A DNA stretch of 64,000 nt. It comes from Cryptomeria japonica (Eukaryota; Streptophyta; Pinopsida; Cupressales; Cupressaceae). Within the stretch, counting starts at the first letter, position 1. Every line of letters starts with the position of its first letter. Below the pieces are notes generated by a model, which saw only the letters and a program-made list of their open reading frames with translations, made no database searches and was not told the DNA's origin. The stretch spans positions 570,853,152-570,917,151 of the forward strand of contig NC_081410.1 of assembly GCF_030272615.1 (NCBI RefSeq). The letters run 5' to 3'. Positions 34,419 through 43,609 of the stretch are shown here, one piece after another. The position numbers and the translations under genes are program-made.

Positions 34419-35258
34419 CTATAAAGAAGAGACAGTTTGTGCAAGATTGTTAATGGTCGCTTCAGTCGAAGAGTTCATATTAGATGTGTTAGATTGAGAT
34501 GGAGGTGTTATGTTATTGAAAGAAGGTAAAGAGTAAGGTGGTGGGACCCTATGATAATTAGTCATAGGAGATGATTGGACAGGAGGAACACTACAGGGAG
34601 GAATGGAATGATTAAATGAATTGCCCCCTTGCATCATGTTCATTTGTGGAGATATAAGAGGAACACTCACTGAAGGAATGAATGAAGAAGTTGGATTGAA
34701 TGAAGAAAGAGGGTTAATTGAAAAGGAAGGATTGCGCCCATGACTAGTGATCATAGGGGGAATGTCTTGTGTAGAAGTAGTCATTATGTTTGATGTAAAG
34801 GTAGGTATGCTAGCAATAGAAGTCATCAAAGGAATAGAATGATTGACTTGTGTAGGAGGTTGTGTATAACCTAAAGTTTCGGCACAACTCTTCATAGGCA
34901 TCACGTTCGAATTCACAATGTGTGAAATACCACGCAAAATATCAATTCCATTCTTATCACTTTGAAGCATACGTTTTAGACCCTCAATTAAAGGAAGAGC
35001 TTGACTATCAGGGTATTCTTGAGACATCCATTGTCGAAAATCGTCAAATTGGTTATCCAATTTCGAAAGTTGTTCTTCAGAAACCTCATGGAGTGCTTCT
35101 TCATCATTAGGAGGATTAGAGGAATTACCCATGTCCTCGTTAAAAAGACTATTCAAATTAGGTTCCATCTCCTCAGTAGTTAAACTTCGGAAAGACTTAA
35201 TTCTACGGCTTCGTCTAACGGGAATTGTGTAAGTAGGGCTTATTGTTGTAAAACTCAT
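34419..35258 (-). CDS. N-terminal extension ORF upstream of Gag, ends at in-frame TAG (279 residues)
   Basis: ATG at 35258 and TAG at 34419-34421. The first 60 residues are basic and acidic patches (PVRRSRRIKSF, then NEDMGNSSNP). Residues 55-110 are hydrophilic, possibly helical. Residues 120-260 are Ser/Pro/Thr/Asn-rich and likely disordered, and the end EATINNLAQTVSSL looks like the start of a coiled coil. The next ORF is in the same frame five codons later, and the intervening codons begin CAA CAA ATT, continuing the Gln-rich helix. The simplest reading is one Gag protein of about 1,130 residues with a CAG-to-TAG change. Programmed readthrough is the alternative. Confidence 0.75.
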   Translation of the reverse strand: MSFTTISPTYTIPVRRSRRIKSFRSLTTEEMEPNLNSLFNEDMGNSSNPPNDEEALHEVSEEQLSKLDNQFDDFRQWMSQEYPDSQALPLIEGLKRMLQSDKNGIDILRGISHIVNSNVMPMKSCAETLGYTQPPTQVNHSIPLMTSIASIPTFTSNIMTTSTQDIPPMITSHGRNPSFSINPLSSFNPTSSFIPSVSVPLISPQMNMMQGGNSFNHSIPPCSVPPVQSSPMTNYHRVPPPYSLPSFNNITPPSQSNTSNMNSSTEATINNLAQTVSSL

Positions 35259-35385
35259 GCACTAGAGAAGGAGAGAAAATTTTGAATTTAGAGGTAGCAA
35301 TTTTCAGTAAAATCAGCCAATCTTCTGGATTTAAGCTGTTAAATGCAATCACGACAGTCTCCCGAAATTTCGGAAAAAATGTCCG

Positions 35386-35415
35386 GGACCGTGGCGCTCG
35401 GAGTGCAACACGGTC
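35386..35415. repeat. GGACC/GGTCC module in leader, degenerate
   Basis: Arms GGACCGTGGCGC and CACGGTCC, with the second inner arm lost (GGAGTGCAA in the middle). Confidence 0.75.
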
Positions 35416-36003
35416 CTTGCAACTTTTTTCGAAATTTGCAGGGATGAAAGGTATGATGATTTTAGAGCTAATCTGAAAAAATTGAGTGATTTTATGATCT
35501 GTAGATAAGCCAAATTAAAGTTGCAAATTCAAAATTGAACCCTACCCAGAAAAAATGCAAAATTTGAATTTTTGAAAAAGAGAGGGAAACTGAAATTTTG
35601 AATTTTATGATTTTAGAGGGAATGTCAAAAGCAATGCAAATTTTGAAATTTAAAAATTGACTCAATTTCACGCAAAATTCAATTTTGAAAGCGGAAATCA
35701 AAGTTGTTGTAATTAAGCACTTAATTCCAAAAGTCACAAAATGCAAGAATTTGAATAAAGCACTGAAATTTCGAATGAATGCAAACACACTTTTCAGATT
35801 TAGGACAGTAAGAACACAATTTTGACACAACATTTCAATCTCAATGATTTTTAAATGTTTAGAAACCTTAATCCAAGCAATCACAAGACCAACTTTGACT
35901 GTAATTTTGAAGGTGTTAAAATTGATAAAATCAGCCAAAATTCTGGATTTTAGCAGAAAAATACAGTAAGATTTCGCTCCCGAAATTTCGGAAAAAATGT
36001 CGG

Positions 36004-36030
36004 GGACGATGGCGCTCGGCGCCACGGTCC
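36004..36030. repeat. GGACC/GGTCC module in leader
   Basis: A 27-bp palindrome with arms GGACGATGGCGC and GGCGCCACGGTCC, nearly identical to those in both LTRs. Confidence 0.85.
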
Positions 36031-36400
36031 TCGCAACTTTTTTCCAAATTTTCAGGGATGAAAGCTGTTGTGATTTTATTGCGGAATCCAAAGTTACAGC
36101 TGATTTGGAGATGTTTTGATTAGTGAAATTGTCGGACAAAGGTTGAATCAAGAGGGTTTCAAAAATTAGGGTTTTGACACTTAACCACTTAATTTTCAGA
36201 ATTAAAGCACAAATATGAATTGATAATTTGTAATAGAAGGACAGATCTGAAACAAGCATTAACATTAGACATTTCGCAAGTTCAATTACTAAAAAGAAAT
36301 TTTAGGGTTTTAATGCAATCACCTCTAAAATTTTGCAAAAGATCAAACATGGAAATGTAATCAATTTTTTCAGATCTAAGCATGAAAAATCAGAAAGGAT

Positions 36401-36419
36401 GTTCACGTCGGGTTCACCA
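36401..36419 (-). other. Primer-binding site of the gag-only element
   Basis: The minus strand reads TGGTGAACCCGACGTGAAC, three bases after the 5' LTR end. This sets the element on the minus strand. I have not identified the tRNA. Confidence 0.8.
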
Positions 36420-36796
36420 AAATGTAAAGCGGAAAAATCGCGATCGAACCCTAGTTCTCCCCTCTTCCAACTCCGAGGAGAGAGAAGGGAGGTTCGCTAG
36501 GATTCGATGGTTTTCACTTAGGGGAGAGACTTTACATTCAAAAGAGGGGTTGAAACCCACTAGATCCAATCCCATGCAATGCAAGATTAGATGCTAAATG
36601 TGTTTCAAGGGTTAAGACAGCAAGGCTACCCTCTTTTGTAAAGAATGTGCATAGAGGAATTAAGCTAGGAATGCATAGAAAATGACAAAGACTTGCTTAT
36701 AAACTGAGTTCGGATTATAGGATGAAGCTGCAGACCTGGAATTAGCAGTAAAATGTCGATACGGCGCTGTCCTGCAAATTTGAGCAAAAGTTGTTG

Positions 36797-36823
36797 GGAC
36801 GATGGCGCCCGGCGCCACGGTCC
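36797..36823. repeat. GGACC/GGTCC module in the 5' LTR
   Basis: Same 27-bp palindrome as 30208-30234. Confidence 0.85.
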
Positions 36824-37420
36824 TCCGAAAAATCCGCGAAACGAAGGGGGATCTGTTCGTCTCTGCACAACGATTCCAGATCTTCAATTCCAGCCGTGTA
36901 CCTGCAACCTACACACAGAAAAGCGAAGACGATTGGGGGGTTAGGGATTAGGGGTTTGCCTTTAGGTCAAACCCCGGTTTTGGAATTAACCAAGAAATGA
37001 GCAAGAGCTGTAAATGTAAATGTATGTAAAACAAGTACTAATACCTTGTTCTAAGGATGTTTGTATCCTTATGTGCGAAGGTTTAGATGTTGTATGTTGT
37101 ATGTTGTAGCATGTACTATGTGATATGTGATCTCCTCTTGAATGGTTGAATCCTTGACTTGAATGCAACACTTAGCCTTGAATGGAGACTTGAAATGATC
37201 AATTGCTTGAAGGAATGCTTGAATGCTTGAATGCTTGAGTATAGTTTCCACGCCTTTTCCATCATGTCGAATGAAAGAGGAAAATGTAGTTTATATACTT
37301 GTCATTTAGGGCTGATAGACTGATTTTCCCGACCTTAGGCCGACCAGGGAAAGTTAATTTCCAAATTGCAAACAAAAAGACCCGAGCCCCTTAGGAGACC
37401 GGGCCCAAAATAGGACCCAG

Positions 37421-37508
37421 GGACCAGGGCATTGGGCGCCATGGTCCTGGGGACCAGGGCGCTAGGCACCCTGGTCTTGAGGGACCAGGGCGCTGGGCGC
37501 TCTGGTCC
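37421..37508. repeat. Three tandem GGACC/GGTCC palindromes in the 5' LTR
   Basis: Units at 37421-37447, 37451-37477 and 37482-37508 match those at 30824-30911 apart from a few substitutions. Confidence 0.85.
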
Positions 37509-37680
37509 CACCTCCCGGGACAGCAGGGTGTAAGGAGGTTCAGGCCAGGGTGCTTAAAAAATGCAGTTTTCAGTGTCGTGAGCAAGTTTTAGGGTCTCCA
37601 TTCAGGTTGCGTGTTGCGTCGCCATCGTGAAGACCGAAATGCAGTCGAAATTGCAAGTGTCGCAATTTTAGGACGCTACA

Positions 37681-37685
37681 AGTTG
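37681..37685. other. Right target-site duplication AGTTG
   Basis: Identical to 29826-29830. Confidence 0.95.
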
Positions 37686-38580
37686 AAGAGGCTTGGGATA
37701 TTTATGAGAAGTTGTATGGTCAATTTAATGAGATTAAGGGCTACAATATTTATAGTGAACTCACAACATTATATCCGAAGGATTTTGATACAATCCAAGA
37801 TTTTGTCACAAAAGCAATTGAGCTAAGAGAAAAGCTAAAGGATTGTGGAATTGAAAAAAATGATGCTCAATTGGTTTACAATTTGCTGGACAAGCTTCTA
37901 TAAGAGTATGCAACCTTTGTCTTAAGGTGCCTCCTACACTCCACCATCTTTTGATGCATTCATAGAGATGTTAATTCTTGAGCAATCTAAGTTGACTAAG
38001 ATGGGGATTCTCAAATCTTCAAATTTAAAAGCATTGGTGGCTAATAAAGGGAATCAAAGAAATCAAGGAAAAGGAAAGAACCAAAAGAAACCTAAGCCTA
38101 AACAAGATGAGGCAAAATCTTCCTATCCACAACAAGGTGATTCTATATCCTCACCTAAGAGGAAATCATATAAGGATATTGATGAATTGAAACATCTTCT
38201 TGAGAAGAACAAAATTAATTTACTTTCTAGAATGTCTACATCGGCTTCTTCTTCCAAAGAAAAGGATAAAGAGAAGGATCACACTTTTGGGATTGATAAA
38301 GGAAAGGGACAAGCTCTTTGTGCTACTACAATTCATGATTTCGGGAGATGGTTTATAGAATCAGGGGCTTCTCATTATATGAAATCTTCATAGTCTATGT
38401 TCTCTTCATTTGAGCCTTGTACCATGCTGCAAATTTTGATGGGCAATCATACATACATGGATGTGATTGGGAAATGATCTATTGTCATCGAGGATAACTC
38501 CTTCAATGATATGTTGTGTGTACCCCACTTGAAAAACAATATTATTTTCATTTATAAAATCACACAAGGTTCAACAAGAG
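37681..38580 (+). pseudogene. Copia gag C-terminal part and protease start
   Basis: After the AGTTG duplication the Copia Gag reading resumes with EEAWDIYEKLYGQFNEIKGY, a block typical of Copia Gag, and LYPKDFDTIQDFVTKAIELR. A stop and a frame change lie near 37900-37960. From 37968 a Lys-rich C-terminal part (NQGKGKNQKKPKPKQD) is open to 38393 and ends in the protease box WFIESGASHYM. The usual catalytic Asp is Glu here. A reading with NHTYMDVIGK and VPHLKNNIIFIYKITQGS continues to the insertion at about 38580. Confidence 0.75.
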
Positions 38581-39797
38581 GGTCAGTGCAAGAAGATGAG
38601 TCCACTTTTTGGCCAAAAAGTGGAAGTGTTTTCCCAGATTTTTCAGGTTTTGTCTCATTTGAGCTTAAATTTTGAAACACTTAGAGACTGAATCTTGGAA
38701 AAAGTGATTAATATAAAATATATCCCTTTGAGTTTAGTTTCCAAATATATAATTTATTTTAATACCCATATAATAAAAAATAACTTTTTGAATGGAGTTC
38801 TAAAAACTATGTTTTAAAAATGGTTGTTTCAGGACCATACCATGCATGTGTACTACCCACACTTTTTGACACAATTAAAATTATTTTCTCAAACCATTTT
38901 GGGAAATGATTTGTAACACACTAAAGATTGATGAGCATATTTGTTCGTATTTATTTTTTAAATATATATTTTTTAATTAATTTTTTAGTGATTGTAATTA
39001 TCTTTTTAAAAATTTGACGTGTATGGCCAACATAATTTAACGTAAACTTAACATTTTTTGATTTTTTTTTAATTAGAAAATAATTTTTTTGTAGATTGAT
39101 GACATAATTTCTTTTTCAAAATTCATTAATATAAAAAAGTTATTAAATTAACAAAATTAGTTAATATTTCAAGTTTACGGACCCGATTTAGTATAAATTA
39201 AATGAAAAATAGTTAAAATAATCAATTTTTTTTTAAATTACATATTTAGAATCTAGACAGTATAATTTGAAATGGGTTTTAATTTCATATAAAAATTCTC
39301 TAATCAGAGGCACGTAAACTATTTCAGAAGTTCATATTTGTGCTTTTGTTCATGGACATTTGAATTTGCAGGTCCATGTCTCAGGTGTGGCCATCCCAGG
39401 CCTATCCTGAACCTAATCCCGAGGCAAGTGGCGGGTTGTGAAATAAACTTCCACAAAATGGGCCCTCGTTTGCCCATTTATGAAACAGGGGCCCGTTCCT
39501 AAAATTACCGTTATTGTCCAAAAATGACAAAATGCGCCTAAAAAAAATGGGTAAAATGGGATTTTAAAATGGGGGCCCATTTTTAAAAAATGGGACCCCA
39601 TTTCATTTTCAAGTGGGCCCCCATTTGAGAACAAAATGGGGGCCCGTTTAGTTTCACCTCAGGCCCCCATTATTTTTTGCCTCGGGGGCCCGAAGCAAAA
39701 ATGGGTTGCTATTTTTTGAAAATGGGCCCCCGTTTCTAAGAGTGTGTTTTTCAATGCGCGAACTTCCACCAATTTGTGACCCATTACCTTGCAGTCA
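38581..39797. mobile_element. 1.2-kb insertion with imperfect terminal inverted repeats
   Basis: Copia coding sense stops at KITQGS near 38575 and resumes with a lysine/threonine block (KKTMEFTPD-like) at about 39798. The left end has TGCAAGAAGATGAGTC, and the reverse complement of the right end has TGCAAGGTAATGGGTC, with a GTGGAAGT further in on both. The inside is AT-rich on the left half and full of GGGCCC-type words on the right half. It has no ORF. It is probably a non-autonomous DNA element. The superfamily is unknown because I cannot see a clean target duplication. Confidence 0.5.
39455..39735. repeat. Cluster of AAAATGGGGGCCC-type words
   Basis: About nine variants of AAAATGGG(G)GCCC or its complement within 280 bp, in both orientations, inside the terminal-inverted-repeat insertion. 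Confidence 0.7.
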
Positions 39798-40535
39798 CCC
39801 AAGAAAAACTATGGAGTTCACACCTGATTCAGTTATCATTAGAGACTTGGAGTCTAGAGCTATCATTGCTACTAGAGTGGTTGATTATGCATCTCGGTTG
39901 TACTCCTTTTCACATTTTGGTCCTATTGATGAGGTTGATTCTTCACATGATGATCAGATTATGAGGAAAAATTTGGGTACTTGAACTTGGGGATTCTCAC
40001 ATGTGAACCTGTTCTTGAGTGTTGCATTTCATCTCCTCCTATTGATATCACATCACCTCTTGCACCCAATGATGCAAATAGTGCGACAGTTTTGTCTTCT
40101 TGTGATTCAGTGCACTAGGATATTCCTTGTCTTGAAGCTTCACTTAATTGGGATGACTACTTGACAAACATTACAAGTTTGTTTATGGAGTCCTACATTA
40201 AATATTTATGAAACATCATTGATGACATTCATCTTCTCTTTGATGAATAAGATCCTTCTTTGACTGTTGCAAGGGAACACTCTAACCCTCTTGTGCATTC
40301 TCTACATGATCCTTCTTTTGGGGTTGACATGATTGTGGATACTTTTATATAATAGTTGGAGGAGGTCTCTTTATCTTTAGAGGAGACATGTGAGTCTTTG
40401 GATATTGTTCTACATTCATCTCCACTAGATCTTGGAGCACCTTTTTTAGCAGTGTGGAGTAGTTCACCACCTTTGGAGAGGGTAACCTTTAGCATCAAAA
40501 TGGGTAGTAGTTTTCAAAGACTTCATTCATCATGA
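39798..40535 (+). pseudogene. Copia pre-integrase block followed by an unknown ORF in place of pol
   Basis: The first 150 bp read MEFTPDSVIIRDLESRAIIA and ASRLYSFSHFGP, a pattern of the pre-integrase region of plant Copia elements. The zinc finger and integrase core that should follow are absent. Instead, from about 39978 to a TGA at 40533-40535, one frame of 185 codons reads as protein-like sequence (YLNLGILTCEPVLECCISSP, SLNWDDYLTNITSLFMES, LEEVSLSLEETCESLDIVL). It is interrupted only by five stops. It is acidic and Ser/Leu-rich. I do not recognise it. Confidence 0.55.
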
Positions 40536-40973
40536 GTTTTTTTTCCTACATCTTCCATTCATTATTGGGGAGATTTCATGGATACAACTTTGGTTTTGTT
40601 TCTTTCAAAGGGAAGGAATTTTGTTCGACATTCGCGGAGCAGTTTCTTCATTCAACTTTGAGCTTCTACCATTGGTGTAGATTCTACATTGAGGGGGGGA
40701 TACCTGGTCTCTCTTCTTCTCTCATATGGGGGGAATTTTTCCACATATGGGGTTTTGTCCTTCACATACTTCTTTGAGAGTTTCTTTGTATATAGTTTTC
40801 ATCTCTCTTTTGGGGGAGGTTTTTTTCCCATTGGGTTTTTCTCTCTTTCCCCACTTTATGGGATATTGCATTTGCATTTGTACATGGGTACTTCACATGG
40901 CCTTGTAGTTGAGACCCATCTTGCATTTCTTAGTTGCATTGTAGACTTAAGTACATTCCCCTAAGTTTCACTT
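40536..40973 (+). other. Copia 3' untranslated region
   Basis: T- and G-rich sequence up to the purine tract, with several GGGGGA patches. No coding pattern. Confidence 0.6.
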
Positions 40974-40981
40974 AAGGGGGG
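40974..40981 (+). other. Polypurine tract of the Copia element
   Basis: AAGGGGGG directly before the 3' LTR. Confidence 0.8.
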
Positions 40982-41472
40982 TGTTGGTATAATTATTTAT
41001 TCATGTTGGATATAATTACACTTTACTTAAGTTTACTTATGTACATGCACCACATTGTATTTTTCATATTAGACACTAAGGGATGTGCATACATTGGGAG
41101 TGTGTATGTAGGAGAATTTCCACCTTTTATGGTGTGATCTTGTTGTTACTTTATTATATCCATCTATTCTGGAGTGATAATTCCACCTTTGGTGGGTGAT
41201 CCACTTCATGTAGAATATTTTACTATTTCTCCTATCCACCCCTACCTACCCTTGTATCTCATTGAGCCACATGTCATCATTGTGTTCTCTATTGTCTCTT
41301 AGGCTTCCCTTTATAAGCATGATCATTTATAGTGTATGTAACTCTTGATGATCCAGTTGATCAATATTTTCATCTTGATTAGAATACAATTTATTTTTAT
41401 CAATCTATTGTGTCTCTCTATTGTGCTATTCATTATTCCCTAGATCTTGGCTATTTTCCATAAATTCTCACA
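40982..41472 (+). repeat. 3' LTR of the Copia element (491 bp)
   Basis: It starts TGTTGGTATAATTA and ends TTCTCACA, the partner of 27335-27815. The two differ at many sites, much more than the LTRs of the inserted gag-only element. Confidence 0.9.
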
Positions 41473-43609
41473 TAAACACTATTAAACAAATAGATCTGAT
41501 ACCACTTTTAAGGAAACTTCCAGCCATCTTTATGATAATTTCCACATAACCCATTTAAGATTTTAATCAAATCAACACATAGAAGCCATATGCAAAGAAT
41601 ATACAACATACCCATGAAAATGTGTCACAAGATATATCTTGGGAAAACCCTCATGAGGAAAAAACCCATCCTCTAAAAGCATCATCCACCATGTATTATC
41701 AATAATGCATCCATTATAATACAACTATGGAAAACCTTCGAAAACCTAACCATAACCAAGAACTCCATGTTATCGAGAAGGAATCCACACATCCCATTCG
41801 ATGCTTCCTCCTTCACAAATGCTAACATGGCTAACCCAAACAACTACCCTTGTGTTTCTTTTATAGAGACAAGCAACCAAAAAACCACAAAGTGGTATTA
41901 CATCAAAACCATGTGATAATAAAATATAATATTTTTCCTACCTACTCTACACCCACATTTAATATTGGGTACTTCATCACAATTACATTTCCTAATATTA
42001 AATAAATACAATATAATAATACCAATGTGTCAATACAACTCATCAAGTGGTTACAAGAACATTCCAAGGGAATCTCTATGTGTTGCATGTCCATCTAGGT
42101 GCAACAATATAATATGATATTACAATATAATTCCATGTCCATATCACTCAATAATAAAATAATACAACAATGGAATATTATTATGCAAGGTGTACAACAC
42201 CATTTTTCCAACACATAGGTCCTAACAAGTTGGCGACTAAACATAATTGTTTTGTATTTGGTCCAATGCTAGAGATAGAGAGGACCTCAATACATCATAT
42301 TACACCTATTTAAACAACTCCAAACCATATACATGCTAGCCAACATCATCTAATGCCAACAAAAAGCTAATGAGTAAATAAGCAATATAGTGCACAACCA
42401 AGCGGCCCAAAATAAATTATCCAAATGAAATAACTCAACATGGATCCCCACAAGAAATAGGTAGGATCATACAAACACAGCTAAAAAAAATCTCCAATGT
42501 TGGCACATATCATTAGGACTTGAGTACAAGCTGAAAAACAAATTTCTCTCAGCCAGATAGCCACAACTACCTAGAATCATAACATTAGAGACAATATGGC
42601 AAGAAACTAAACATTTGACACCATGCGGAGCACATAAGGACATTCATAGAAAATTCATCAACACATCCAAACACTTCTTTCTCCCTGTTGCATTTATAAA
42701 TGTTGGTGCAATACAAATGTATATAGAATGCGTCATCACCACATTGCTAGAAAACATAGTCTTGAATTTAGAACATCAATAGAATTGTTTACAAAAAACA
42801 TCAATACATGAAATAAGAACCGAGAGAAAACACAATCATTATAAATATTTCATCCGAGTCACATAACCTGAAACATCAATGTAGAGAAATGTAGAGCATT
42901 TATCAAATTGGTGAAACCACTTCTTATAGACACCCAGATTGTCAGGTTACAACTATCACAAACTACTTTAGTTGCAACACTAGGAACTTGAAATGATAGT
43001 AATGCAATTCTCATAGAACACAAAAAATAATTTCAAATCTGGAGGACCAAATTCAAAACAATAGAGGAATGAAGAGCATTTTTCTAGCCACACATTAAAT
43101 ACTCTTTCCTGCATATCACAACTTGTCATCCTACAAAACTTTATAGAGACATCATTAGCTAGACAAAGAGTGTCAAGAATAATGAGAATACATGTTCAAC
43201 CATCATCATTAGTCTTCATACAAAAGATATATTCATTATAAAAACACAATAACTTCATCAGCAATAATAAAACATCTCAAATAGAGTGTAGACATCAGAC
43301 ACCAAAGATGGTGTACATTCACAACCCAAAGCAACCAAAAATATCAATGTCTACATATAACCACTTGTGAAAACCATCAACAATAGTAATATTAACATCA
43401 TAAATGACCATACAATCAATTGTCCAAATATCTTTAGAAACAACACATATTGCTAGGCATTAGGTTGAAATCAATGCCAACACATTTGACAATTAAATGG
43501 ATCTTGTTTTCTAGAAAAATTACCTTTGTTATCAAGCATAAGAGTGGATAGACTAAATAGGTTGTTGATGCTTTGAGTAGAAAGAGCTTGATCATGTAGT
43601 AATCCAAAG
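41473..43609. other. Spacer of about 2.1 kb with no recognised gene
   Basis: A-rich on the plus strand. A GATACCACTTTT at about 41498 resembles a reversed Copia primer site, but no LTR end fits next to it. Short frames such as 43434-43616 have no domain. Confidence 0.5.

Larger units (their letters stand above)
35259..36400 (-). other. 5' leader of the gag-only element
   Basis: About 1.1 kb between primer site and the upstream ATG. It contains two similar blocks about 620 bp apart, near 35355-35460 and 35970-36080. Each has CCCGAAATTTCGGAAAAAATGT, then a GGACC/GGTCC palindrome, then CAACTTTTTT and GCAGGGATGAAAG-like sequence. The open frame at 35492-36265 is Phe/Ile/Lys-rich and looks like chance. 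Confidence 0.65.
29831..37680 (-). mobile_element. Young non-autonomous gag-only LTR retrotransposon (TR-GAG-like), 7.85 kb
   Basis: Near-identical LTRs (29831-31083 and 36423-37680) flank a minus-strand gag-protease-like gene. The insertion is framed by a perfect AGTTG duplication. The primer-binding site follows the 5' LTR, and a purine-rich stretch, CTAAAGTGGGGGCTAAA on the minus strand at 31084-31100, precedes the 3' LTR. No reverse transcriptase, RNase H or integrase is present. Elements of this design, with gag but no enzymes, are known in plants as TR-GAG. Replication would depend on a Gypsy partner. Confidence 0.9.
36423..37680 (-). repeat. 5' LTR of the gag-only element (1,258 bp)
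   Basis: Partner of 29831-31083 with the same TGTAAAGC and CGCTACA ends. It contains the palindrome at 36797-36823 and the tandem set at 37421-37508. Confidence 0.95.
27335..41472 (+). mobile_element. Plus-strand Ty1/Copia element without polymerase, carrying two insertions
   Basis: LTRs at 27335-27815 and 40982-41472 match block for block, including TATAATTACACTTTACTTAAG and TTTCCACCTTTTATGGTGTG. The flanks TAAAT (27330-27334) and TAAAC (41473-41477) form a target duplication with one mismatch. A Copia primer site follows the first LTR and a purine tract precedes the second. Inside are gag, a protease start and a pre-integrase block, but no integrase, reverse transcriptase or RNase H. Removing the inserts 29831-37680 and about 38581-39797 leaves an element of about 5 kb that would need enzymes supplied in trans. 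Confidence 0.85.

Noticed and set aside
35492-36265. A 257-codon minus-strand frame in the leader of the gag-only element
   Set aside because: Composition is that of translated A/T-rich leader (Phe, Ile, Lys, Leu), with no motif. It overlaps the repeated hairpin blocks.
41490-41510. Possible reversed Copia primer site (GATACCACTTTT)
   Set aside because: No LTR end in TG/CA fits beside it and no gag follows on the minus strand.
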